A stretch of DNA of 60,317 nucleotides from Eubacteriales Family XIII. Incertae Sedis bacterium (GTDB lineage: Bacteria; Bacillota; Clostridia; Peptostreptococcales; Anaerovoracaceae): the NCBI GenBank assembly GCA_031264295.1, contig JAISED010000062.1, positions 1 to 60,317 of the forward strand, in the 5' to 3' direction. The notes under the pieces are model-generated. The model was not told where the DNA came from, ran no database searches, and saw only the letters and a list, made by a program, of their open reading frames with translations. Numbering within the stretch: the first letter of the stretch is position 1; each line of letters opens with the position of its first letter. Below are positions 20,680 to 29,188 of the stretch, piece after piece. The position numbers and the translations under genes are program-made.

Positions 20680-22215
20680 TCACCGCTCGCTTACAGCTCT
20701 CCTTTCATCTTCTTTCAACCATCTGAAAAGTCCGATATCCATGAATATTATCACTGCCAAGAAGGGCACTGACAAAAATATGCACAATGTCTTGAGGGCG
20801 CTGAACGGCGCATTTGAGAACATGATGCTGAGAGGAACCGCCGTGAGCACAACACACCAAAACAGGCGGAACATAGGATGTGTATTCCCGTCGGCGTCCA
20901 GCTTTTTCGTCGCCGCCGCTGAGAGCGAAAACGCCGCCGAATCCAGCGATGTGGCCAGAAATCCTATGGAAATCAATGTGAATACTATGGGTATTATCAT
21001 ATTGCCGCCGGGCAGAAATGACAATGATTCGAGAACACCTTGCTGCCCGTTCTCAGCCGCCGAGAGGATAAATCTGCCTTTCAGCTCCGCGTCCATGGTA
21101 TAGCCGCTGTTCACTGCGAACATTACCCATGTCCCAACGCTTATCCCGCATAGGCACGTAAGAATAAGTTCCCTCACACTTCTTCCCTTAGATATCTTTG
21201 TGATGAACACGCCCATCAGAGCCGCGTAGTTCAGCGCCAGCGTGAACAGGAAAATCGTGTTAATCTCAGGGAATCCCGACTGACCTATGGGATCTGTGAA
21301 AAGGCTCATGCTCACGTAATTGTTTATCATTATGCCCATGCTGTTCGTGAACTGTTTCATTATAAACTCTGTCGGTCCCGCTATGAATATGAACGCTATC
21401 ATCAGTATTGCGAGATATATGGTATAATCACTGAGCTTCCTCATACCCTTCTCAATACCGACAAACGAGCTCAGCCCAAACAAGCATGCTATGAACAGCG
21501 CCACTATCACATTCATGGAAAATGACGGCTCAATCCCGGTTATCTTTCCGACGCCGGCCGAGATCAGCGGTACGCCCAGCCCCAGTGAAACGCCCATCCC
21601 ACCGACAATGCTGAATACGGTTATCACGTCGATCACCTTGCCTATAGGCCTTTTATATTTGAAGTTTCCCATCATGGCCTCGCAAACCGCGCTCACCCGC
21701 AGCACCGGGAGCTTTCTGACGTAGACCGCATAGGCCATAGCGACTGCGGTCAGCACGAAAATCACCTGTACACTGAATCCCCAGTGGAAAAACGCATAGG
21801 CGAGGGAATATTCCGCCGCCTCCCGCGAGTAGGCTTCCATGTTAAACGCCGGTTCAGCATAATAGTATGACCATTCGATGAATGAATAAAACACCGCTGT
21901 CGCCGCCAGCGCCGCGCATATCATCATGGCTATATAGCTGAACAGGGAATAGTCAGGTTTCCCGTCGCCGAATCTGATATTGCCGTACTTGCTGAATGCC
22001 AGAAACCCGCATACTATCAAGCCAATAAAGACAAACCACAAGATGGGCGTCCCCACCACCATAGTCGTGAACTTAAATAAGGTATTGACTGCATTTAAGG
22101 TTTCCTCCGGGCGGATTGCCATGAACGCCACAAATATAAATACCGCTGCGACACTTATGATAGTTATAGGCCAATCCACCGTGTTTTTTACTGCTCTTTC
22201 TTCTGACTTACTCAA
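20680..22215 (-). CDS. BCCT-family transporter
   Basis: A 511-residue membrane protein with about 12 hydrophobic segments and the betaine/carnitine/choline transporter signatures: WSYYYAEPAF, AYAFFHWGFSV, and the glycine-rich GGMGVSLGLGVPLI of TM3. Known members move quaternary amines or related zwitterions. Because it is co-transcribed with a ureohydrolase under a sigma-54 promoter, uptake of a guanidino or betaine-like compound for catabolism is inferred, rather than osmoprotection. The start is TTG at 22215, preceded by AAAGGAGGG. Confidence 0.87.
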   Translation of the reverse strand: MSKSEERAVKNTVDWPITIISVAAVFIFVAFMAIRPEETLNAVNTLFKFTTMVVGTPILWFVFIGLIVCGFLAFSKYGNIRFGDGKPDYSLFSYIAMMICAALAATAVFYSFIEWSYYYAEPAFNMEAYSREAAEYSLAYAFFHWGFSVQVIFVLTAVAMAYAVYVRKLPVLRVSAVCEAMMGNFKYKRPIGKVIDVITVFSIVGGMGVSLGLGVPLISAGVGKITGIEPSFSMNVIVALFIACLFGLSSFVGIEKGMRKLSDYTIYLAILMIAFIFIAGPTEFIMKQFTNSMGIMINNYVSMSLFTDPIGQSGFPEINTIFLFTLALNYAALMGVFITKISKGRSVRELILTCLCGISVGTWVMFAVNSGYTMDAELKGRFILSAAENGQQGVLESLSFLPGGNMIIPIVFTLISIGFLATSLDSAAFSLSAAATKKLDADGNTHPMFRLFWCVVLTAVPLSIMFSNAPFSALKTLCIFLSVPFLAVIIFMDIGLFRWLKEDERRAVSER

Positions 22216-22249
22216 AGAAAATCACCCTCCTTTACCAAGATCGATCTGA

Positions 22250-22264
22250 TACTGAAATTCAGTA
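22250..22264. promoter_or_regulatory. 15-bp palindrome in the BCCT leader
   Basis: TACTGAA-A-TTCAGTA is a perfect palindrome with a central base, located between the predicted transcription start (~22280) and the BCCT start. It shares the half-site TACTGAA with the larger palindrome upstream of the sigma-54 promoter. A possible second binding site for the same regulator. Confidence 0.5.
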
Positions 22265-22288
22265 AAAGCTCCCTACACCGTATTATTA

Positions 22289-22306
22289 CCGCAAATACAA
22301 TGCCAA
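22289..22306 (-). promoter_or_regulatory. Sigma-54 (-24/-12) promoter of the BCCT-ureohydrolase operon
   Basis: The minus strand reads TTGGCATTGTATTTGCGG. The invariant GG (-24; 22303-22304) and GC (-12; 22291-22292) are separated by exactly ten bases, matching TGGCA-N7-TGC. It lies about 75 bases upstream of the BCCT TTG start. The adjacent activator gene encodes a sigma-54-interacting AAA+ protein, which supports the assignment. Confidence 0.82.
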
Positions 22307-22321
22307 CGGTGCACTTATGAC

Positions 22322-22358
22322 TATTACTGAACTCAGTTTCAAACTGAGTTCAGTAATA
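22322..22358. promoter_or_regulatory. 37-bp perfect palindrome, probable upstream activator site
   Basis: Arms TATTACTGAACTCAG and CTGAGTTCAGTAATA flank TTTCAAA. With the spacer included, the whole 37 bases are palindromic around a central C. It starts about 17 bases upstream of the -24 element, close for a classical enhancer site but on the correct side of it. The likely ligand is the Fis-type HTH of the adjacent activator; this is inference. Confidence 0.7.
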
Positions 22359-22376
22359 TCAGCGCTATTAGGGCAT

Positions 22377-22425
22377 AAAAAAAGCGCAATACCAATAAGT
22401 ACGCGAGGTACTCGGCATTACGCTT
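22377..22425 (-). terminator. Intrinsic terminator downstream of the sigma-54 activator gene
   Basis: Minus-strand hairpin with arms AGCGTAATGCC... and ...GGTATTGCGCT (22384-22425) followed by seven T (22377-22383). It separates the activator transcript from the downstream sigma-54 promoter. Confidence 0.8.
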
Positions 22426-22449
22426 TATTCGTCACTGCATAGCGTTTAT

Positions 22450-23793
22450 TCATTTTTGAATATATTTCTGAATCTTTCTGAATGCGGTGGGCTGGCTTAT
22501 CCCCAGCAGCTTCGCCGCGCCCGCACTGTTCCCTGCCGCCGCGTACGCGCTTCTCACATAGCTCTCTTCCAGGCGCGCTATGGCCTCGGGTAGCGAGAGT
22601 TCCCCGGTTCGCCCTCCATCCTTGAATTCCGCCTCCTCTTGAATATCCGCGGACACTACCTTGTCGCCTTCCGATGTTATCATTAGGCGTTCAATGAAAT
22701 TCGCAAGCTCGCGGACATTGCCCGGCCACTTACGCGCGGTCAGCATAGCATACACCTCGCCGGACAGATGTTTGTTCATTTGATATCGCTGGTTGAATTG
22801 CCTTACAAAGAAAGCCGCCAGTGGAACAATGTCTTCACGCCGCTCGCGCAAGGAAGGAACCACAATGGATACGACGTTCAAACGATAGTACAGATCCTCC
22901 CTGAACGCGCGCCCTGCCATCAGTGCGGTCAGCACCTGATTTGTGGCAGTGATGAGCCGAAAATCTACATCAATCTCCTTTATCCCTCCCACACGCGTTA
23001 TCTTCTTGTCTTGAATTACCCTCAGGAGTTTCACCTGCAGATCTGTAGGCAGTTCGCCGATTTCATCCAGAAAAAGCGTGCCGTTCTGCGCCAGCTCGAT
23101 GCGTCCTATTTTACCCTTATGCAATGCTCCGGTGAAAGACCCCTTCTCATATCCAAAAAGCTCTGACTCCAGAAGATTGGCAGGAATCGCTCCGCAGTTT
23201 ATTTCAATGAAGGCGCCCTTCGCGCGTCTGCTTTCTTTGTGAATATATCGGGCGAACAGTCCCTTACCCACGCCGGACTCACCCGAAAGCATGACATTGG
23301 CGTCGAACGGCGCGACACGTCTCAAGGTCTTCATAAGCGATATGGTTTTCTCATCGTTCGCTACGATGTCCTCCGTCTCCCGCGCCTTCTTGCGCAGCTC
23401 GCTCAGTTCCTCCCTGTACCGTTCAACCTGGCTTTCCATTTCAGAATACTGTTCCTTAAGCAATAAAAACTCTGTAATGTCTCTGGAAAAACTGATCACG
23501 CGTATTATCTTTCCGCTTTCATCGCGTATGGGCGCTGCTGTAACTACCATATCCCTGCCGTTCTTCAATTTTTGAGAAATAGTAGTTTTTTCACCACTTT
23601 GCAGCACCATGAATGTGATCGACGGCTTAAAGTATCCCTCAGCTTCCAGTTCACGCACATTGCGTCCTATGGCTTCGCACTTTGCCAGACCGTATGTCTT
23701 CTCGAAAGTAGGACTCACTTCGAGCACATTGCCATCACCGTCCGTAATAAACACATCATCGTGTATAGCCTCTATTAGCGCTTCAAACATCAC
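22450..23793 (-). CDS. Sigma-54-dependent transcriptional activator (PAS, AAA+, Fis HTH)
   Basis: A 447-residue activator. A PAS domain (about 1-115) probably senses a ligand or redox state. A short coiled segment (about 115-150) leads to the AAA+ domain with Walker A GESGVGKG, the sigma-54 contact loop GSFTGA (a variant of GAFTGA), Walker B TLFLDEIGELP and the arginine-finger region FREDLYYRLNV. A Fis-type HTH lies at the C-terminus (AAKLLGISQPTAFRKIQKY). It is the natural candidate to drive the -24/-12 promoter downstream. The start is GTG 23793 or ATG 23790, overlapping the acyltransferase stop, so the two are probably translationally coupled. Confidence 0.93.
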   Translation of the reverse strand: MMFEALIEAIHDDVFITDGDGNVLEVSPTFEKTYGLAKCEAIGRNVRELEAEGYFKPSITFMVLQSGEKTTISQKLKNGRDMVVTAAPIRDESGKIIRVISFSRDITEFLLLKEQYSEMESQVERYREELSELRKKARETEDIVANDEKTISLMKTLRRVAPFDANVMLSGESGVGKGLFARYIHKESRRAKGAFIEINCGAIPANLLESELFGYEKGSFTGALHKGKIGRIELAQNGTLFLDEIGELPTDLQVKLLRVIQDKKITRVGGIKEIDVDFRLITATNQVLTALMAGRAFREDLYYRLNVVSIVVPSLRERREDIVPLAAFFVRQFNQRYQMNKHLSGEVYAMLTARKWPGNVRELANFIERLMITSEGDKVVSADIQEEAEFKDGGRTGELSLPEAIARLEESYVRSAYAAAGNSAGAAKLLGISQPTAFRKIQKYIQK

Positions 23794-24929
23794 AAAACCA
23801 TCCTTACCGCTTTAATCTTCCTCACCGCCGCAGTGAACGCTAGTGTGGAAACGCAGGTAGCACTTATAACTATTAACCACTTTATCAGTGTGAATGTATG
23901 AAAATCCTTCAATAATACCGGGAAAAGCGTAACGAAAACGGAATGGAATACATATATGCCGAAAGAATTATCTGACAAGAGACGCGTGAATTTATTGCTT
24001 ATATTGACATACTTCTTGAAAAACGCTATGAGTCCGATATTGAAAAGTATGCCTAAGCATATATCCCAAGCCGTGTAGAAGAGGCTCTGCCAATGCCATC
24101 CTCCAATATAGTCAAGCTTCCCTTCGAGAGCGCCTCCTAAAATCATGACAAAGAGCCAAATCGGTACACATATGCATAGGGTTCGCAGACACAGCTTTAC
24201 ATTCTTGGGTGATGCTATATAATCCAATGAGTCGCGTTCTCCTGCAATAATTCCCATAATAAAAAGGACGATATATTCCGGTAGAAATGCGAATTTAAAT
24301 ATATGAACAACGGTTATGATCGAAAACCATATTCTCACAACGAATGTTACGGCAATGAGGGATATAACTATAATCACCCGTTTTCTATTGTTGAGCCAGT
24401 CCTCATTGTGTTCTTTCCGTTTTGGAAACAGTGTACGAAAGACCGCGTAGACGATACAGAACATCAGCAAGGCTTCGACAAACCAGAGCGTTCCCGCGTA
24501 ATTCAGCCATTTAAAAGAAGGGTAGTACTCCACGTACGCGGTTTTAATAGTTTCCCAAGTGCGTACGCCATTCTCTGTTATGACGACAAAAAAAATAAAC
24601 GGCACTATGAACAGAACATACAAAACCAGAGGAATTCCCAAACGTATAAACCTGGATTTCAGGAATTTTATCACGCCATATTTCTTAAATGATTTCGCCG
24701 CCCAATACGCGGCAATGAAAAACATAAGCCCCATACTCCATGCCTGCGCGAATGACATAATCGTCCCATAAACAATAAAATCGACGACCCCAAGGTTCCT
24801 ATAAAAGACCTCCTGATAGTACCATTCGGCAATGCCGCTGTATACCGCCGATGCATGCACAACGATCACAAGAAAAATCACAAAAGTGCGAAGATTGTCC
24901 AAATATGCAAGCCTTGTAGAATTTCCCAT
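23790..24929 (-). CDS. Acyltransferase 3 family membrane protein
   Basis: A 379-residue multi-pass protein, about ten hydrophobic segments, of the acyltransferase_3 family, which O-acylates sugars, peptidoglycan or other envelope molecules. The N-terminal signature LAYLDNLRTFVIFLVIVVHA contains the catalytic-type histidine. The ATG follows GGAGGG. Its stop overlaps the activator start, so the two form an operon, although a functional link to the BCCT operon is not obvious. Substrate unknown. Confidence 0.82.
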   Translation of the reverse strand: MGNSTRLAYLDNLRTFVIFLVIVVHASAVYSGIAEWYYQEVFYRNLGVVDFIVYGTIMSFAQAWSMGLMFFIAAYWAAKSFKKYGVIKFLKSRFIRLGIPLVLYVLFIVPFIFFVVITENGVRTWETIKTAYVEYYPSFKWLNYAGTLWFVEALLMFCIVYAVFRTLFPKRKEHNEDWLNNRKRVIIVISLIAVTFVVRIWFSIITVVHIFKFAFLPEYIVLFIMGIIAGERDSLDYIASPKNVKLCLRTLCICVPIWLFVMILGGALEGKLDYIGGWHWQSLFYTAWDICLGILFNIGLIAFFKKYVNISNKFTRLLSDNSFGIYVFHSVFVTLFPVLLKDFHTFTLIKWLIVISATCVSTLAFTAAVRKIKAVRMVL

Positions 24930-25241
24930 TTCAGTTTAACCCTCCAATGTACTCAACGAACGCTCGCTCAGATCGTTTTTAACCAACGCTGGCTTGCAGC
25001 TCATTTGACTCATGACATATATTTCCTCTAAATTAAAACTTTTGCCAAGTGCCATTGCAAGCCTATTTAGACAATGATACTTTATAATTCCCATAAATGC
25101 AAGCAAAAACTTATATTTATTAAACAATAAATTATTTGACGAGTTTTTCTGCGGACAATGCAGATGATACGCTATGATCGTATATAAATATGGTCTCTTG
25201 CGAATCAGAGGCGAATCAGAGGCGAATCACACACGGAATAC
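24930..25241. other. Intergenic region with short direct repeats
   Basis: AT-rich interval between the divergent acyltransferase and thioesterase genes. A minus-strand frame of 63 codons (24936-25127) has only a TTG start, no ribosome binding site and no familiar motif, so it is not called. At 25202-25230 the 11-mer GAATCAGAGGC occurs about three times in tandem just upstream of the thioesterase promoter. Confidence 0.5.
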
Positions 25242-25270
25242 TTGACTGACATCGCCAGGCGTTTTATAAT
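25242..25270 (+). promoter_or_regulatory. Promoter of the thioesterase gene
   Basis: TTGACT (25242-25247), 17-bp spacer, TATAAT (25265-25270). Near-perfect vegetative promoter with a predicted start near 25277, about 45 bases before the ATG. Confidence 0.8.
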
Positions 25271-25321
25271 AGGGAGTGTATTACGTATACAAACTTATGC
25301 TGATATAGAATGGAGGCAAGC

Positions 25322-25738
25322 ATGGATATAAATTTAGAAAAAATACGGGAACTCTTCAAGGGCGACAGGTTTGCCACCGACGCGGGAGTCTTCATCGAGT
25401 CGGTGGATACTGACGAAGTGGTATGCAGTTTGAGACTCGACGAACGTCACATGAACATGGCGGGCGTTGTTCAAGGCGGCGCTATATTCACACTGGCGGA
25501 TCTCGCCTTCGCGGTACACTCAAATCTCGCCTTTGTCTGCGGCGAAGGAGAAGGGATAACGCTCGGGCAGTCATGCAACATCTCTTATTTGAAAAGTCCT
25601 AAAGGAGAGATACTCACCGCGCGGTCCAAATGCATCTCCAGCGGAAGGAGCATGTCGGTCTATCAGATCAGCGTTAGCGACAACCTCGGAAATGCCGTCG
25701 CAGCCATGACCGGTAATGGATTCCACATACGGAAGTAA
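25322..25738 (+). CDS. PaaI-family hotdog thioesterase
   Basis: A 138-residue single hotdog-fold protein of the PaaI/YigI acyl-CoA thioesterase type, which hydrolyses acyl-CoA thioesters. The signature runs through LRLDERHMNMAGVVQGGAIFTLADLAFAV (the GG and the Asp of the central helix are typical), followed by GQSCNISYLKSP. The start is the ATG at 25322, seven bases after GGAGG, rather than the in-frame ATG at 25310. It converges with pepV. Physiological substrate unknown. Confidence 0.82.
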   Translation: MDINLEKIRELFKGDRFATDAGVFIESVDTDEVVCSLRLDERHMNMAGVVQGGAIFTLADLAFAVHSNLAFVCGEGEGITLGQSCNISYLKSPKGEILTARSKCISSGRSMSVYQISVSDNLGNAVAAMTGNGFHIRK

Positions 25739-25833
25739 GCGATTTGCACCACCCCTTCCCCGCTTGCGGCAGGCGCAGGCATTCGCCTTAGACAGACGTC
25801 TCCCCGCTCTGACAGGCGAAAGCGTCCGGTTTT

Positions 25834-25879
25834 ACGCAGTCTCATCCTCCGGCTCTACGCAGTCTCATCCTCCGGCTTT
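25834..25879 (-). repeat. 23-bp tandem duplication at the pepV stop codon
   Basis: Two 23-base units, ACGCAGTCTCATCCTCCGGCT plus two bases (25834-25856 and 25857-25879), almost identical. The pepV stop lies at their junction, so its last codons are duplicated downstream of the gene. Confidence 0.8.
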
Positions 25880-27360
25880 GACAAGAGGTAAATCGCTTCA
25901 GCGTATATCTTGGTTATTTTCATCAGCTTTTCAACTGAAATGAACTCATCCTTCTGATGTATGGGTTCTTCTTCCCCCGGGAAGCCCGGGCCGAAGGCGA
26001 CAAGATTTTTCGCGGCTCTGGCGTATGTGCCCCCGCCGATAATTAGCGGCTTGCTTTCTGCATCGCCGGTGTGTTTTCTATACACATCCATCAGCGTTTT
26101 CACGATATGGCTGTCCTCGGGTATAAACAATGGCGGCTTGCATGTAGTCTTGATAAGACCGATGTCATTTTCGTCTATGACAGGCAGCATAGCCTCGTAC
26201 ACCTGTTCCTTTGTCAACGTAACAGGATATCTGACATTAATGCTCACTATCATAGCTTTATCGTCGCAGCGCGCCTTACCCACGTTTAGCACAAGCGCGC
26301 CCGACAATTCATCTGAAAGCCCGCAGCCCAATGAACACCCGTTAAGTTCGAAGCCGATATGCTCATTATAGAAGCGCAGAAATTCCTCTACACTCTCGTT
26401 GGCAAAACCGACGCGCCCCAAAAATTCCATGAGTATACTGATAGCATTCAGTCCCTTTTCCGGCGTAGATCCATGAGCGGATATGCCCTCAGCTGTTATT
26501 TCAAGGCTCTTACCTATGCCCTTGGCTCTTAAACGATAACCCGTCTCTTCCCTGTACTCCGCGAGTTTGGATTTAAGCGCCGTGTAAGAATCACCTCTGA
26601 CGACCGCCCTAGCGTGATCCGCCACCATATTTGCCGCGGCGCCGCCCGATATACTGCGCAGCGCCAGTCCCTTGGCCGTGCTCTTTTCAATCTTCTTGGC
26701 AAGCTCAAACACCAGAATCCCTTTTTCTCCATGAATCGCGGGGAATTCAGCGTCAGGCGAAAATCCTATATCCGGCGCCTTCACTCTTGAAAGATAATAT
26801 TCCATCCCCTTCCATTCGGTTTCTTCATCCAAACCGAGTATGAGGCGCACCTTCTTCTCCGGAACATAGCCTATGCTTTTAAGCGCTTTCATGGCATAGT
26901 AGCAGGCGATAACCGGCCCTTTATCGTCAATCGCGCCCCTGCCGAATATCTTTCCGTCTTCAAGCTTGCCTTCGAATGGATCGCAGCTCCATCCCGCGCC
27001 TTCGGGAACAACGTCTAAATGCCCGAGTATGCCGAGCACTTCATCAGAAGTGCCTGCTACCTCTCCGGTTTCATCCAGGATCAAACCGCCGAACTCTATA
27101 TGTCCGCCATAATTGTCGGTATTCTCAATGTCAAATCCGTCAGCATTCGCCATATTCAGCATATGTTCAAACGCCGCGCCGACGCCCTTGCCGAATGGCT
27201 GATCACCCTCCGCTTCGCCTACGACGCTCTTTATCGCAAGGAGATCACGCAACGCCTGAACCATCTCGCCTTCAAGCAGATCTATCGCATTCATTATACT
27301 GTTCGTAAAATCTCCGCCGACGTCGCTATCCGATCTTGAGATATCATTATATTCCGCCAT
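25855..27360 (-). CDS. pepV: Dipeptidase PepV-like (M20 family)
   Basis: A 501-residue zinc metallopeptidase of peptidase family M20. Metal and catalytic motifs include LGHLDVVPEG (metal His, Asp), GRGAIDDKGP (bridging Asp), LGLDEETEWKG (Glu pair) and FSPDAEFPAIHGEKG. Late motifs are IGGGTYAR and the closing PIHQKDEF. It cleaves dipeptides during intracellular peptide use. Length is slightly over the usual 470, through a short N-terminal extension before LEGEMVQALRDL. The last residues fall in a tandem repeat. Confidence 0.9.
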   Translation of the reverse strand: MAEYNDISRSDSDVGGDFTNSIMNAIDLLEGEMVQALRDLLAIKSVVGEAEGDQPFGKGVGAAFEHMLNMANADGFDIENTDNYGGHIEFGGLILDETGEVAGTSDEVLGILGHLDVVPEGAGWSCDPFEGKLEDGKIFGRGAIDDKGPVIACYYAMKALKSIGYVPEKKVRLILGLDEETEWKGMEYYLSRVKAPDIGFSPDAEFPAIHGEKGILVFELAKKIEKSTAKGLALRSISGGAAANMVADHARAVVRGDSYTALKSKLAEYREETGYRLRAKGIGKSLEITAEGISAHGSTPEKGLNAISILMEFLGRVGFANESVEEFLRFYNEHIGFELNGCSLGCGLSDELSGALVLNVGKARCDDKAMIVSINVRYPVTLTKEQVYEAMLPVIDENDIGLIKTTCKPPLFIPEDSHIVKTLMDVYRKHTGDAESKPLIIGGGTYARAAKNLVAFGPGFPGEEEPIHQKDEFISVEKLMKITKIYAEAIYLLSKPEDETA

Positions 27361-27371
27361 TTATTCCTCCG

Positions 27372-27515
27372 TCGTCATTCCATCACTGCGCTTGCCGCTG
27401 CCGTTCATCACTGCTCCGCCGCGCTTGCCGCTGCCGTTTGTCATTCCGCCGCGGCCGTTTGTCATTCCGCTGCGCTTACCGCTGCCGTTTGTCATTCCGC
27501 CGCAGCCGCGGCCGG
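27372..27515 (-). repeat. Imperfect GC-rich tandem repeats at the capA-like gene stop codon
   Basis: The block CGCTTGCCGCTGCCGTT-TGTCATTCCGCC and shortened versions of it occur at least three times between 27387 and 27500. The capA-like stop (27492) lies inside the array. The in-frame part encodes the AAAAAE-like end. Confidence 0.7.
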
Positions 27516-28877
27516 CAGACGATATATATTCCCCAAACCGAAAAGCCCGCGTGAATATTCAAGCGCCTCTGCGGCGCGTTCGGTGTGCCCGGATTCCTGA
27601 AGCGACGGATTACTCAAAAAATCGCCGTCAAGAGGCACTATAACATAGGTTTGCTTGCCGTCGCTGTAATACTTGTCAAGCCAAGTGGGTATTACCTTTG
27701 CCGACATGGAGGTGATCTTTTTGCTGCTGAGCAGCACTTTCATCTCCACCACAGCCATAGCTCCCTGCTCTGTATACATGCTCCCTGTCGTTTCAGTACG
27801 CTGGTTTGATATGAAATTGCCCATGGAATAAAAGACGGGCGTCCGCTTACTTCCCTGTTCGATAATCTCCATACCTTGCAATACGTGGGGATGGGATGCG
27901 AATATCACGTCCGCTCCCGCTATCGCGGCTCTGTTGGCTATGAATCTCTGAGTTTCGTCGTATGACCTCTGATACTCATTGCCCCAGTGGAAATAGCAGA
28001 TCACAATATCGGCGCCGTCTCTTCTAGCCGAGGCTACCGCCGCCTCCATCTCCTCCAGATCCCCATCGATGTCTTCATATCCAAATGAGTTTATCATCGG
28101 CAGGAGTTCATCTGTGATGCGCAAGCCGTTGAGGGTGCGCGTATTATCAATACGCGGAGATTCATAGGTATAAGAAACAATGCCCGCGTTAATCGCTCCC
28201 GCGCTGACAATTATATAGTTTTTTTCATTTTCGTACTGCGAGCCGGCATTTTCGAGTCCTGAGGCTCTGATTCCCTCTATGGTACGCAGCAATCCATCCG
28301 CCCCTCTGTCGAGCATGTGGTTGTTGGATGTGAACAGCACATCGAAGCCTGCGTCCGCAAGGGCGTCTATGAGACTTCCGGGCGATGAAAATCTAGGATA
28401 GCCTGTATACGGGCTGCCCCCTAGGGTAGTTTCCAGATTGCACAACGCCAGATCAACAGACGAGGCATATGCTTTGATATATTGGAAATTATTTTTAAAG
28501 TCATACTCTTTTGTTATATTATCGAACTGCGCTACCAATTGCGGTTCGTGAACCATTACATCGCCTGCACAAAGCAAACTGACAGAAACCGGTTCTTCCT
28601 GTGAAGCGCCCACACTCGGGCGCGTCAGGGCTGACGCCGTTCCCGTTTCCGCGCCTATTTCGTCCTCGTCCGACAAAATTTGATTTCCGTCACAAGCAGA
28701 AAATAGTGAGATTGCAATAATCAATCCCACTATACCGACTGCACGCCTCTTCAACTTCGTTCCGTCCAAAATCGAAACGCTAAAGGCGCGTATAAACCGC
28801 TGGACGGATGCATCGACGCCGCCCTTTGAATTCTTCGTGTCCGAAAATCCCATCGCCTTGCTAAACAACCGACTCAA
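27492..28877 (-). CDS. CapA-family (PGA_cap) lipoprotein
   Basis: A 461-residue protein. A hydrophobic stretch and lipobox (IAISLFSAC, Cys62) indicate a lipoprotein, with an unusually long 40-residue cytoplasmic lead. The CapA metallophosphatase-like fold follows: LLCAGDVMVH, ALCNLETTLGG, TSNNHMLDRG, ICYFHWGNEY, ASHPHVLQG and FYSMGNFI. Relatives include the PgsA/CapA component of poly-gamma-glutamate synthesis, but no pgsBC genes are nearby, so the role is open. It overlaps the nifU-like gene by 17 bases. The true start could be an internal one. Confidence 0.83.
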   Translation of the reverse strand: MSRLFSKAMGFSDTKNSKGGVDASVQRFIRAFSVSILDGTKLKRRAVGIVGLIIAISLFSACDGNQILSDEDEIGAETGTASALTRPSVGASQEEPVSVSLLCAGDVMVHEPQLVAQFDNITKEYDFKNNFQYIKAYASSVDLALCNLETTLGGSPYTGYPRFSSPGSLIDALADAGFDVLFTSNNHMLDRGADGLLRTIEGIRASGLENAGSQYENEKNYIIVSAGAINAGIVSYTYESPRIDNTRTLNGLRITDELLPMINSFGYEDIDGDLEEMEAAVASARRDGADIVICYFHWGNEYQRSYDETQRFIANRAAIAGADVIFASHPHVLQGMEIIEQGSKRTPVFYSMGNFISNQRTETTGSMYTEQGAMAVVEMKVLLSSKKITSMSAKVIPTWLDKYYSDGKQTYVIVPLDGDFLSNPSLQESGHTERAAEALEYSRGLFGLGNIYRLPAAAAAE

Positions 28878-29085
28878 CTGACTTTATCTCAGGATATTGC
28901 TCTTTCAAAATCCTCTCAATGCCATTTTTCACAGTCATCTGCGAATACGGACAGCCCGCGCAGTGTCCCTGTAATTTCACCCTTACCACGTTCTCATCTG
29001 TAAGTTCAACAAACTCTACGTCGCCGCCGTCCCTCTGCAACATCGGGCGGATATCCTCAAGCGCCTCTTTTACCTTTGCTTCCAT
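28861..29085 (-). CDS. NifU C-terminal-domain Fe-S scaffold protein
   Basis: A 74-residue stand-alone NifU-like domain. The CxxC cluster site is GHCAGCPYSQMTVKNGIE; the rest (RPMLQRDGGDVEFVELTDE) is typical of NfuA/NifU-C proteins. These hold and transfer iron-sulfur clusters. It overlaps and precedes the CapA-like gene; that link is probably only transcriptional. Confidence 0.9.
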   Translation of the reverse strand: MEAKVKEALEDIRPMLQRDGGDVEFVELTDENVVRVKLQGHCAGCPYSQMTVKNGIERILKEQYPEIKSVESVV

Positions 29086-29188
29086 AATTTTATTCCTTCC
29101 TAACTGATATATTAAATAAACTGGAGTTCTGATTACTATATTATATCACCAATTGTAAGGTTTTACACATGAATTTGATAATTACGTA

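Noticed and set aside
24936..25127. Minus-strand 63-codon frame upstream of the acyltransferase
   Set aside because: TTG start without a ribosome binding site, no motif.
25202..25230. Three 11-bp repeats, considered as a CRISPR or iteron array
   Set aside because: Too few, no spacers, no cas or rep genes; recorded only as short direct repeats near a promoter.
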